From assembly GCA_009746045.1 (NCBI GenBank), contig RPFO01000050.1:3574449-3638448 (forward strand): 64,000 bases of DNA, read 5' to 3'. Of this stretch, positions 12,001 to 23,667 are shown piece by piece. The translations under genes and the position numbers were made by a program. Position 1 is the stretch's first letter; every line of letters starts with the position of its first letter. Under the pieces are notes generated by a model. The model worked only from the letters and a program-made list of their open reading frames with translations, was not told where the DNA came from and searched no databases. The stretch comes from Mesostigma viride (Eukaryota; Streptophyta; Mesostigmatophyceae; Mesostigmatales; Mesostigmataceae).

Positions 12001-14151
12001 TGGGAGATGGCTCCACTCGAGAAGAAGACACCGTTGCCGCCAGCCATTTGCGGCTTTCTCGTGCTGGACGGGAACCACTTTACCACACTCATCAAATCGG
12101 TGAAATTCGAACTGGTCACCGACAATATGACGGTGGACCAAAGATCTGTGTGGTACCAGGCAATGCTGAATGGTTTCATGAAGGCGGAAAAGCTCAGGGT
12201 CGTTGCGCGGGGAGGGAAGGAGCAGGAGGTCACGAAGACCGTGGCCGCGGCGAAGCTGGAGGAGTGGGCAACTGATTGGACGAATTTCGGGGGGGTGGAC
12301 GTGCAGATGCTCAAGGGTGAGACCATCCTGCCGACCTGGTGGCAGATCCGTGAACAGAAGGTAAGCCAGGTTGCGACCGCCGGCGTTTCTATAAGTGGTT
12401 TTCTTGTGTTAATTTCAGTATGCCATTAGTTCGGTCAAGATGCGACCGCCGGCGTTTCTATAAGGGGTTTTCATGTTCCACCTTAGCATGCCATATTTTG
12501 GTCAAGATGCGACCGCCGGCGTTTCTGTCAGTCGTATTCTTGTTCTCAGTTGAGTTGTGCTTATTTGGGAGGACTGTCGATGTGTCTCTGCGCGTTGTTG
12601 CCCTACGGGGATGCAGGTTACCGAACAAGTCGGCAAGATGATCGAAGTTGTCAGGCAGCTCGGGAACGCCATGAACGCCGAGGACACAGCCCAAGCCAAG
12701 GCAACGTGGGGCTCAGCGCTGGGGGATGTGCACCGGGCCTACCAGGCATATGGACCCGTCAAGAGAGGGAAGGGCGTGTCTCTCCCAACTCCTCTGTACG
12801 GCAAGATCTGGGCGATTGTGAAGCCCTTTTGGCAGAAAGGAGAGCAAGCCAAGGCCGAAGGGGACGGCGCAGGCGACAAGGCAGGAGGGGCTGAAGAGAC
12901 GGACAAGTGGGGGCCGGACCAGAAGAACTTCATGCAGCGCTGGCTGTTCTGGTGTGAGGACCCTTTGAAGCCCGCTGTCGACGGCAAGCCGGCGATCGCA
13001 CAGGATATCGCGGCTCGGCAAGACTTCCTTGACACGCGCCCTAAAGACAAGGCGCACGAACTGTCCATTTTCACCGCGCATCGGGAACTTGCGAGTTTCC
13101 AGTACTTCGACAGCCTGATCCAAGCGCCGATCATGTCCTGTGAGGCCCCTCCCAGCAACCTGATAAAAATAATGGAAGTCGCCAAGAATTTGATAGAGGC
13201 GGCAAAGCAATTCGCCCACATCAAGTTCCTGGAGAACCCCGAGCTGATGGCCGCTTGCAAACAACTAAACGGGACTTTCGACCCCGTATTGGTGAGGGAG
13301 CACGTGTTTGGCGTGAAGCTGAAGGGCACCGTCGCCACGGACCTCGACAAGTTCATCGCCGACTGCCGCCTGACCAGAGACTTTTGGCGGGTGATCGTCA
13401 CGGCCACGAGGGCGATCATTCTCACGCTGAGGGACCTTCCGCCGGCTAAAAGGAAAGTGGTCGACCAGAAGGACTGGAAGTTCCCGAGAGGGCTGCTCGC
13501 TTCCCACCCCCGTCATTTGTATGACGATTTGGGGGTGAAGACCAAACATCTGCTGGGTGTGCCACAGCAGGAGGCGGCGGCGGAGGAGGAGGTGCAGGCG
13601 GCGGCTAAGGAGGAGGGGACTGCCAAGGCCAAGAGGGGGTGGTGGGACAGGCTGGAAGCCTTCACCTATTGGGACGGGGTGAAGATGGGACCCGACTGGA
13701 TCGCATACAGGACAATGACATGGAAGGAAAACGAAAAAAGAAAGGATCTGGTGGTGACGAAGGTGGTGGACGAGTTGTACACGGGGTCTGAAGACCTTCC
13801 TGGGAAGCTGAAGGACCAGGCGTTTGCTGTGCTGGACCTGACAGCTGACAGCAACGAGAAGTGGAGGAACCTGCGCGAGTGGGATCAAGACTGTATTCCG
13901 GTCGACAGCCAGATACCCTTACCCTCCTCCCGTTTGAGGTATGCCGCGTGGGATGTGGTTGACCAGATCACCAAGGCCCTGTTGAAGGGACCCTCCAGAG
14001 TTCTGCTGGTGTTCGGGTTACCCGCCCATATCCGCCGGTGGAAGCGCCTGGTCCGACTTATCAAATATCGGCTTCTTGAAGATGGGTGGCAAGACGTCGA
14101 CATGGACTTTGCCGTGGTCGTGGACGACGAAGACGACGGGGATCATCATTC

Positions 14152-14192
<41 letters not shown>

Positions 14193-16047
14193 GCTCGAAG
14201 GAAGAGGGGAGGAGGAAGAGGGAGGAGGAAGAGGGGAGGAGGAAGAGGGGGAGGAGGATATTGCTGAGGGGCACCCGCCCGGGGTGGGTGGGGGGCAGGC
14301 GGAGGGGGAGAAAGGGGATGGGGATGGGGAGGAGGGAGGAGGGGGGAGGGGGAGAGGGACGGGGGAGGAGATGGAAGGGGAGGGAAAAAGCGCAGTCGGG
14401 ATGATGGAGGCTCGCGGGAGGAGACAATGGGGGGGATGAAGACAAAAGGGGGGGAGGTAAGCGCCAGCGTGCTGGTGAAGGAGACTCGAGGCCTGTCGTT
14501 GGAAACGCCGGCGGGCGTATCTGTGATGAGGAGGGGGATCGCCAGCGGGAGGGAGGCTCGCGGCCTGTTACTGGAAACGCCGGCGGGCGTATCTGTGATG
14601 AGGAGGGGGATCGCCAGCAGGAAGGAGGCTCGCGGCCTGTTACTGGAAACGCCGGCGGGCGTATCTGTGATGAGGATGGGGATCGCCAGCAGGAAGCAGG
14701 CTCGCGGCCTGTTACTGGTAGCGCCGGCGGGCGTTCCCGATTTACGGGAGGCGGTCGTGTCCGACAGATGGGAATGAGGCCTCGTCAGGATTCATGGGGA
14801 CCCCCGGTTGAGGGGACCCCCGCCCTCGCCTCGGTTTCTTTGGGTCTGGGTGACGATCCCGTACCGTCGTCAGGAAGGACGGTTGTGATGACTTTGCCCC
14901 CCCGCTCGACGGGGATGGAGCAATGCCCGAACACGATACTGCTGAATGAGGATGACGATCCGGAGCCGTCGGCTGACACGGATTTTGTTGCGAGCACCCC
15001 ACTGCAGAAGAGGGTATTGGAGGCTCGTAACGTGGAGGGTCCGCCGAAAGTCTCAGGTGGAGGGCCGGCGTTTGCCGGATTGATGCGCCCGACTGAGGTG
15101 GTCGATGTTGAGGCGCCGCCAGGGACATCGGCCGGACACTATACCGCATTGATGGAGCCCTTCGATCGACCAAGGATGCCCTTCCACGCTCCAACGGTAC
15201 ATTCGGCCGGTAAATTTCATTTTCAATAAACGAGTTTAATAAGTACCTTAATATATATTTCTACATAAGTTTTTTTGCATCAGTCCATGGCTTCATTGAT
15301 TTCTCACACGACCCTTCCGTATTCATGTTAATTGGCATGTGCTTACGTGCAGGGAAAGGCGAAGAAGAAACTCCAGTTCGGTTTCCCCGTGGATCCGCGT
15401 CTGGGACTGTGTCCAGAGAGGCCGGCCGTGTTGTTGGCCAGGCCGCGGTCGGCGAACCAGTTGCACAACCGGGGGCGGGAGGGGACGAGCTCCCACCCAA
15501 CGCACCAACTCACGCACCAGCCTTACCGTGCGGTCAGCCAGAAAAAACGTACGAAGAGTTGATGGCAGAGGCGGCGGCTGCGCAGGGGCAGAAGGCAAAA
15601 CGTCGGGGAGGGGGCAGGCGAGGGGCGGGGCAGGAGACGGAGGGTGCCGACGAACCTGCACAGCCGCAGAAGGGTGGTGGTCAGGGCAGAGATGCGACGG
15701 CCGAAAACCGAATCAGGGACGTTCGGCCGGACGTCCGGATGCGCTTTATGGATGGCGCGAAACTGAGTCGCGGAGGTTGGAGTTCGAAATGGGTAGACGA
15801 GGTGTGCATAAACTGGGAGCACAAGTACCCCAAGAAGGAAGATTTTCCGCTCTTTGGCACCCTCCTGGGCAAAGAGAGGGAGAAGGTGGTGTTCAGATGG
15901 TTTGATGAAGGGCACGACCTCGGTTGGAGTAATGAGTGCGAGCAAAAGTTTCGTTTCCCTCTGAAGTTCGCTAGAGAACATGTTACTCTCCTGAAGGAAG
16001 GCGCCAGCTGGGACAACATTCCTTCATATCGACCTGGCAAGCGATGA
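9040..16047 (+). CDS. Large seven-exon gene of unknown function
   Basis: Exons by phase-consistent GT-AG junctions: 9040-9714, 9836-9892, 10020-10100, 10225-10731, 11174-12360, 12617-15209, 15353-16047. Joined, they encode about 1,930 residues if two irregularities are accepted. In exon 5 the frame closes at TGA 11813 and resumes in -1 after a G7 run at 11799-11805 (ATG GGG GGG); the -1 ORF also begins with an ATGA stop/start overlap at 11812. In exon 6 an in-frame TGA lies at 14402-14404 inside a G/A-rich tract, while the same frame is open again to 15209. Visible regions: P/A/G-rich N-terminus, K/E-rich middle, W-rich 500-residue block (12617-14140), a 13-Asp run (about 14152-14190), a 24-residue tandem repeat, and a W/K-rich C-terminus. 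It could instead be two or three genes. No family recognised. Confidence 0.55.
10156..10175 (+). repeat. Hairpin motif copy in intron 3 of the large gene
   Basis: GTTACGACGGCCGGCGTTTC, in the 124-bp intron 10101-10224. Confidence 0.75.
10722..11160 (+). repeat. Three tandem ~150-bp units, each with 5' splice site and hairpin motif
   Basis: Units begin at about 10722, 10871 and 11025. Each starts with a GGGGAAYGAG exon end followed by a donor: GTAAGT in units 1 and 3, degraded to CAAGTG in unit 2. Each then carries GTGAGGGGGGCT and a hairpin motif (GTTGCGACGGCCGGCGTTTC at 10789, 10940 and 11092). They lie in intron 4 of the large gene and look like tandem duplications of its 5' junction. Confidence 0.85.
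12370..12525 (+). repeat. Three hairpin motif copies in intron 5 of the large gene
   Basis: Copies at 12370, 12439 and 12506 share TGCGACCGCCGGCGTTTCT and sit in ~69-bp imperfect tandem units (GGTTTTCWTGT and GCATGCCAT-like words recur). The first lies nine bases after the GTAAGC donor. Confidence 0.85.
14482..14760 (+). repeat. 72-bp tandem repeat, ~3.9 copies, with inverted hairpin motif
   Basis: Units start a 72-bp period at 14501, 14573, 14645 and 14717. Each contains AAACGCCGGCGGGCGTATCT, the reverse complement of the hairpin motif; the last unit is diverged (GCGCCGGCGGGCGTTCCC). In the frame open from 14405 the unit encodes a 24-residue repeat containing SRPVTGNAGGRICDE. Alternatively this block could be an intron (GAG|GTAAGC near 14457, CAG before 14768). 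Confidence 0.85.
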
Positions 16048-17916
16048 TGGGCGAGGACTTTGCACGAAATCGCGTTTTGCACGTAATTGCCCACCGCAAC
16101 GTGGAGAAATGCAGATGTACATAGTAGTTGGATCAGTTACCGTGACTTTGGGCAGTTTAGTAGTTGGGGTGACGTGTCCAATGTATATATGGTGGGGCGC
16201 GTCCAAGGGGGTCCACGCTGATTGAGCACTTGCATGTGTTCTTTCAACATATTCGGACATGTATGAAATGAATAAATTGTTTGGACGATTGCAAATTGAT
16301 TGATTGAAGAATGAGATACCATTAATAATTGAAAAATGTAAAACCTCATTGTGAATTTACAAGTACTTCAAACTTTCACATGCATGCCCCAAATTGTGCA
16401 TTTGTGCAGGTTTTAATTATGAGAAGTAGCATTTCTCTACAAATATTGAGAAATTTAGGGGCACTTGGGGTTGTTGGCCATGTTCATTCATGATAAAATG
16501 GACTTTTTATGCTGTAAAATCATATTCCACTAGTCCAAAACGCTGCTTTCATGACGTCAAAAGTACCAGCAATGGCCCTAGGTTGGAGCAGTAGATGTTG
16601 GGGACGCCCTCAGCAGTCGTTGAATTCCGGAACCTCTACCTACGTCAAACTCAGCCTTGGTATCCTAATTGGCTCACTAACCCTCTCCGCGAGAGTTAGC
16701 TAACCTTTCCAGCACATTTCCTCCGATAACCACCCACTACTGCCATGTGCAGGTAATTCATTATTAAAAGCAATCAGGGCGATGATGATGCTTGATCCTC
16801 ACAACGTGCCTTTGCGGCACCAGGAACCCCGGCAGGTATAGCTTGACCTCCACTTGGCACACCATGTTCCATGGAGGCGTGTCCCTGGCCGCTTTTGCCA
16901 AACCTGTACATATTTCCCCAGCCACCTATAGGCTGCACATCTGCTACCCGGTAGGCATCGTGCATTACTACAACTTGGAAGGACGAAAGGAATTAGCCGT
17001 GGGGGCGAGCGAAGGCGCGGGCCGTGGAGGGGGGGGGCAGGGTGGAGGACTCCATCCACCAAAAATACAACCTACTCTATCAAAAGCAAGATCATGCTGA
17101 CAAAACCACCATGCTGAGCAACACTAAGAAAGCAGCGTCGACGTATGCTGCCTTTCTTCATAATCCGGTTCTCTCCGAAGTGCCCATGGCAACAGCAACG
17201 GCCAGACACCACTGCCCCAGGGTGTCCCCAGGGACCACTAGCCCAGGGTGTGCCCAGGGACAGCTCACAAGCCACATCGCGATCCAAGCCAAATCCAAAA
17301 CCGTGGCTCGTCTAGGACTATGCAAACCACCGACCATGGGGGGTGGGTAACAATGAGGGGTGGCGACAGCCTAGGTAGGTAGATCACAGAGGTATCAAGG
17401 AGACAACAATGAGGTATACGTACTCACTACGCATACTCACTAGACAGGTACTTGTCAACAAGACAACCAGGTACTCGTGTTCGTAAAGCCCACGCATCGA
17501 AAAGGCATGCACCTTTCCAGTTCCCACCCCATGCTTGGGGCAGGCCATGCCCGGCCACAGCAACCCTTATACTGGCTCCAGACAATGACTCCTTGGTGCT
17601 TCCTCCTCGTCGATTTTCCTTATGCTGCTGCCGGGTGTCTATCTCCTGCTTGCTTTTCTGGCGCCGGGCACAGGAACCTTGACACTTTTTTCCCTCTCAT
17701 GCTGGCGGTCGCTCCTTCGCACGCCTGTGCTCCCTTACGTTAGCTCCAAGTGATGGCTCTTTTCGACTTGTCATCCCTCGCGGAGGCTCCCATCGCTTGC
17801 ATCCTGCTTTCACTCGCCTTTCCCTCTCATGCTGGCACCATGCGCTAGCTCCTCTCAACCTTCATCCGCGAATGCTTGCCCTGGCCGGCCACCCCTGGAT
17901 GCAACACCCCCCTCTC
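16048..17916. other. Intergenic spacer
   Basis: No gene supported between the end of the large gene and the end of the convergent MA3 gene. 16050-16500 is AT-rich. 17040-17400 contains a diverged tandem CCCAGGGTG(T/C)CCCAGGGAC block and a partial family R end (CAAGGAGACAAC near 17397). ORFs here are short and have no recognisable motif. Confidence 0.5.
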
Positions 17917-20900
17917 TTATGGTGGCACCGCAAACGACGTGGGGATCCACCCTTGCGCCTTGCCATCCGTGAGCAGCGACCGCGCCTTGGCCTCCGCGCC
18001 AGGGTTATCGAGTTCCAGATCCTCCAGCCCATCCACAAACCGGGACAGCCCCTTCTCCATCTGGCTGCTCGAGATGATCCCCTCAGCCGCGCACTCCTTG
18101 AGCAGCGCCAGGAGCATCGGCGCCGTGGTCATCGCGCCGATGCATGCGCCTCCTTCCTCATTGGCCGATGACGACGAAGCCCCTCCCCCGGTGGCACCAG
18201 CACCCGCCCCGACGCCGGGGGCGGACCGCTCGACCGCCATGTTGAGCGCACGCTTTACGACCTCATGAGCAAAGAAGGGCATCCCAAGCTCACGGATGCA
18301 AGCACAAGCCTCGCGCATGTCCCCCGATGCCAAGTACTCCTCCAGGAGGGAGATCACGTCGGCCTTGCAGTCCTCAGCCGAGCGCGCCAGGCTGGCCCCG
18401 TTGCCAGCGCCGCCGCCACCCGACTGCCAGCATCGAAGCACACGCTCCGATCCATGCCTCGCGCCCAAGAGCTTCGCCGCCATTCGGACGACGTCGGTTC
18501 CCAGCGCCGACTCCTCCAATACCTGGTCGCCGATCAACGGCCGCCGGGTCATCGCCGCATTGAGCATCTCGGTGAGGAACGCGGGAGGGAGGAGGTCGTC
18601 CACGACCGCGCGGCACAGGAATAATGCAAGCACCTCGGCGGCGTCAGGGATATCGAGCCGGGCGTCGGCGGCCGCCAGCAGCAGGAGCTCGAACCCGGCG
18701 GCGACTTGGGCGCGCGTAAGGACCTCGCCGTAGAGGGAGGAGAGCAGCACGGCCGCCATCTCGCGCTCGCGGTCGCGGCGGTCCATCGCGGTGGTCACGA
18801 GGCGCTTGATAAAGAAGGCGTGGTGCTGCGGCTGGCCGAGCTCGAGCAGGGCGCGCGCCGTCTCACCGATGTCGCTGTAAGGGGGTGGGGGCCGGGGGGA
18901 CAAGGGGTCAACAATGACAAGGGGGGAGGGGGGGCAGGGACAATGGGTCAACAAGGAAAAAGGGGGGGGGGGGGGCGGGGAGAATGGATCAACAAAGTTA
19001 AAGGGAGGGGGGGGGGGGGGGGCGGGGAGAATGGATCGACAAGGAAAAGGAGGAAGGGGCAGGGATATTGGGTCAAGAAGGGAACCAACCATTTTCTTGG
19101 GGAAGGTGTCGGTAATTGGGAAGCCGTAGGCATGGGGAGTCTAGCCCACATTCGTCATCTCCAAGACTGATCCTAGTAGTCATCTGGCCGCTGCCATTGT
19201 GGGGGTGTGGGGATGGTAGGTTTCTATGGGAACTGATGGGTTTGATGGCCAGGCAGGGAAGCCGCGGGGCAGGTCTAGCAGGGCACCGAATGACCAGTGC
19301 CTTTCTCTGGCACAAAACCACACACGGTACACATAAGCTGTCGACAAATATAAACGCACCAGGAGGTGAAGTACATAAGCTGTCAACATAAATACACGCA
19401 CCAGGAGGTGAAGTACTCCTCCACGATGACAAGTGCCTTCTTCTTGAACTCAACCTCCTCGGGGGTGAGCTCGCGAGGGGGCGGCGCGCTCTCCGCAAAC
19501 CCCTCGGACAGCCACCCCATCTGCTGGCCCCGCCGGATGATGTCATGCGCAATGTCCTGGTGACGCATGCAAGTAGGAGGGGTGGGGTTAGGGGTGGGGG
19601 TGGGGGCGGGGGGTGGGGGTAGGGGGCCATAATTATGGTCAGGTCAATACCGGACAGGGACGGATACTCTGACCAAGTGCCCATGAACAATCATGCCTCC
19701 TTGGCCCCATTTGGTCCCAATAACCATCAAGGGCGCCCTCCTACATCAAGAGTACCTGCACGTCCATATCCTCACCACCCTACTAGGCTCTCTAAGCTTC
19801 AACATAAATGCAATCACACCTCCCCACCTGCACAGTGGGCATGTCCAACTTCCCATCATCCGAGCCCTTTACACGCCCTTTACCCAACATGATCGCACGA
19901 CAACCCCTGACCATCGACATCTAGAACAACAACGTGACTGCCAAATGTGCCCACACCCACACCCTGACTAATCCTCCACTTCACGAGCACCCACCTGCAC
20001 GTTGGGGATGTCCAGCTCCATGTCGTCCAGACCGTCGACGACGCGCACAAACCCCTTGCCCATCTGTGACGCGTTGATGAGCCCCTGCTTGTGCGCCTCG
20101 AACAGAAAGGCCTCGATCGCGGCGCTGATGGCGGCCTGCTGCGGCGCCGGCGTCTCCAGCACCTTGAGGACCGCGCGCTTGACCAGCTCGTGGTGGAAGT
20201 AGGGCACGTTGAGCTCGCGGATCAGTGCCAGCGCCTCCTGCGGAAATGAAATGAAATGATGCAACAGTTTTATGACACATTTATGATATTTAAATGACTA
20301 TACACTACAATACAAGATTTATCCGTGTGCAGGGTGGGGAACGACTTTGGGAGAGAGTGGGAGTTTTGCGATGCGTTAGTGTGGTGGAAATGAGGCAACT
20401 TCTAAGGCTTCGCAAGGCAAAAAGGTCACCCCGCACACGTGGGCAAGCACCTCCTGCGGATATAAATGAAATATAAACACGGGCGCAGGGTGGGGCGAAT
20501 GGGGAGAGAGGGCAATGCTGCGATTTGTTGAAGAGAGGTATAATGCCTCCTGCGGCTGTGTCATGGGGGAACGATGGGGGGAGAAAAGGTATAGTGATGT
20601 GATATAATATTTCCAGTCTTCTCCATTCTGTCCTTGCAACTATCATTATCGATATTCTCATCAAGCGTTGGCACAGGCAGGAAGTCTTCCGGTTGGTTGG
20701 TTCAGAAAATGGCTGCGTAGGCGGTGGGGACGTAAGAGGGGGATCGGCCGGGGGGAATCAAAGGGGCGCCCCCCTCAACTAGTCCAAACACGACCACCAA
20801 CGCCCGCCTGCAAAAGGCTTTATGTACAAATTCCCACTCAACCATACAAATCCCTCATCGTCCAAAATTCCCTTCCTTCCTCCATATGCCTCTGTGGGAA

Positions 20901-23667
20901 GACCCACTGTAACCGGCAACCAACCGTGTTACAGCCCCCTACCTGCACGTGCCCCCCGCTGATGTACTCGTTGAGCCCCTTGTCAATCGCTTCCTTCATC
21001 TCCTCCACCGTGCGGTTCCCGCCGCCGTGCCAGCACCTCAGCACCCTCTCCGCCGCGTGCCGCGTGCCCAGGTGCGCGTCCGCGTCGTGCAAAACTTTGG
21101 CCGCGAGCGGGGCAGGGGCCTCCCCCAGGTCCTCCCTCGCGCGGGGGATGAACACGGGGGGGAGGACGTCGTCGACGACCGCGCGCGCCACAAACAGCGC
21201 CAGCAGCTCGACTGCGTTGGGAATGTCCAGGACCAGGTCGTCGACCGACTCGACGGTGCGCTGGAAACCCTTGAAGATCTGGTTGGCCGGGATCACGGTT
21301 GAGTAGAGCGCGGACAGCAGCGCGGATGCCAGCTCGCGCTCGCGGTCCTTGCGGCCCATCGCGGTCGTCAGCAGGCGCTTGACAAAGTGGTGGTGGTACG
21401 CGGGCTGGGCGAGCTCGCGCAGGTCCTCGGACGCGGACGTAAAGTCCTCGGACGTGAACAGCTCCTCGATGATCGTCCCCGCGATCGACTTGAACTCTTC
21501 CAACGTGCGCTTCACGGGCGCGCCCACGAGCTGGTAGGGGGCCTGCGCAAGGGGAGAAGGGCGGGGGGACAGGGGGATGAGATAAGAGAAAGGGGCATGG
21601 GGGCGGAGGAGGGATAAGGGCGAGAGGGGGGCAGCAGGGGAGAGATAAGAGGGGGGGGCACTGGGAGAAGACGGCAGGAAGGGCGGGGCAAATGTTGATT
21701 GTTTGCGTGGTCGAGCATATATACTTCCACTTACATCCGCGCTGGGGCGAGGCGAACTTAAAATAACGAAACAGTTCATCTGTTTGAGATAAAAAGCGAC
21801 CTTCATTGGTACCACCAAAACGCACCCAGCGGTGCTTTCAGAACCTGGGTGGACGACGAGGCAAGAGTACTTTGGGGACAGTGATTACGAAACCTGTTGT
21901 TGGAACTACCGAAGAGACGACGCACGCAGACTACAACGCGACGATTCGTGCCTTAGCGATTCGATCAAACCTGCTTAGGTTTAGAGTTCAGGGTTGTGCC
22001 GGCTACGCTAGCCATGCGCATCATGTAGATTGAGCAATTGACGGCAAGTTTATTCAAGTTATTAGCCATGTGGCAGGGTAATAACCGAGAAACAGACCCC
22101 TGTGAGAAAGGCTGTGACCAAAACAAGGCAAGCGGGCGAGGGTGAAAGAGAAAAAGAGGTGCTTAGGGGGGGGGGGGTTATGGAACAAGCAGTGGCTAAT
22201 TGGATAGGGACAAAGAGAAAAGAGAATGCCAAAGCGTCTTTCCCAAGGAAAAAAGCCCAGGGTGGGACAGTTGGGCATGGGGGATGGGTGGCTGGGAGGA
22301 GCAGGGCGATGACCATAGTTTGGCTGCGGACTCTGTTCATCCAAAGGCTTCGCAAGGCAGCCACTAAAAGGGGCTGGTTTCCGTCTTGTCGTTACGACTG
22401 CCCCTCCATACTCAACCCTTGGCCATATTTGAGGTGTATTGCTCATACTGATACAGCCCAACCATCAAATACACAACGATAAAATGTGCAACGATCCAAG
22501 GGCAACACAGGCCCTCCCACTATGCATGCCCACAGCTCTTGCTTCAGGCACACGTGGCCAAGGGAAGGCATTGAAACAGGCGTTAAAATTAAGAACACAG
22601 GCCCTCCCACTATGCATGCCCACGGCTCTTGCTTCAGGCACACTTGGCCAAGGGAAGGCATTGAAACAGGCGTTAAAATTAAGAAAGGCTGTCTGCCTGG
22701 TGTCACGCAGAAATGTGCATACTGACAAGCGAGACAAACCTGCCTGTACTATGTCAATGAGACAACCAGCGCAGGCCTGAAATTGCAAAACCTATACTAC
22801 GCGCCCATATGCCTGAAAGCTGTAAATGCTATACGCATTGATATGCGGATTTAAAAATTCCATTATTACCCCGGAAACATTCGTTGACCAACTTGTTACG
22901 GGTTACTTCTGTTTACCACGAAGCTGCCTTGATATAACATGCATGCCCTATACATGCAGTTATCATGGGAAACAGCCTTGATGAGTTAACTTTAAAAGGT
23001 TTCGAAGGTTTCAAAGGAGTCACGTGGCTTAATGTGGGGCACAAGGGAGGGTAAAGAAAAAACGACGCGGCTTGTGGTACAAAGTCACCCCCAGCCCCCG
23101 AACTTTTGCAATGTTGACATATTATTGAATTGTTTACTAAACATTCGGAACGTGCATAATGACATACCTCATCGCTGTCATAATTGGGATCATTTGGATC
23201 GGTATATTTCAGGGGGCCGTCATCCATCAGGCCTCCCCAAACGCCCTTGCCGCCAGATCCCCCTGTAAATGGAGGGAAATTTGACACACGATGTATGCAC
23301 CTGTGTAAACAACCGCTTCGTGCCAAAGCGTGTTGCATGTTCCACCACCACGTCGTCGAATGGAGCAGAAAGTGCAGCGACTAGAGCAAATATATAGGCG
23401 CCGAGAGGGGCGCAACACGATAAACAAACGTACACCGCTTTACCACCACAAGCATTACATGCTGCGCGTACCCTTCTTCGGGCCAACATTCAAAGTTGTG
23501 CCCTTGGTGGAGTGATTTTTCTTGTTGTACTTGGGTTTGCTTGGGTGCGAGCTATGATGATGGTCTCCTTCCCCGGCCTTGTGGTGATGATGGTTGGAGT
23601 GAAGGTTCCTGGCGGCCTCTTCCAGGTGTGCGCGCTGTTCGTCGGTGAGACCAACGCCGCTGTCCAT
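17917..23667 (-). CDS. PDCD4: PDCD4/MRF-like translation regulator with four MA3 domains
   Basis: Six exons on the minus strand with consistent phases: 23472-23667, 23168-23262, 20943-21542, 19995-20237, 19402-19556, 17917-18874; 748 residues. Exon 1 is H/K-rich (LTDEQRAHLEEAARN, HHHHK). Exon 2 carries the family hallmark SGGKGVWG...DPNDPNYDSDE that precedes the first MA3 domain. MA3 domains follow at about residues 107-225, 270-375, 415-540 and 600-715, with ARAVVDD in domain 1 and CRAVVDD in domain 3, and FVDGLEDLELDNP near the end. Family role: MA3 domains bind eIF4A and restrain or tune cap-dependent translation in the cytoplasm; animal PDCD4 has two, plant MRF proteins have four. Introns contain duplicated splice-site-like sequences and a 90-bp tandem repeat. 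Stop at 17917-17919. Confidence 0.93.
18875..19401. other. Intron 5 of the MA3 gene, G-tract rich
   Basis: Contains a (GGGG) / AATGGATCAACAAGG-like tandem repeat (18890-19080) and, at 19330-19401, a duplicated copy of the exon-5 end: the CGCACCAGGAGGTGAAGTAC segment occurs twice ~50 bp apart, so the 5' splice site is present twice. Confidence 0.6.
22504..22684. repeat. 90-bp tandem duplication in intron 2 of the MA3 gene
   Basis: ACACAGGCCCTCCCACTATG begins at 22505 and again at 22595; the two 90-bp units differ at a few positions. Confidence 0.85.

Noticed and set aside
12739-13425. 183-228-residue minus-strand ORFs opposite the large gene
   Set aside because: Shadows of the plus-strand coding exon, which has phase-consistent splice junctions.
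20838-21818. A 326-residue minus-strand ORF as the MA3 protein N-terminus
   Set aside because: Sequence upstream of 21542 in this frame is low-quality and the CAG acceptor at 21543 joins in phase to exon 2 (23168-23262), which carries the conserved family motif.
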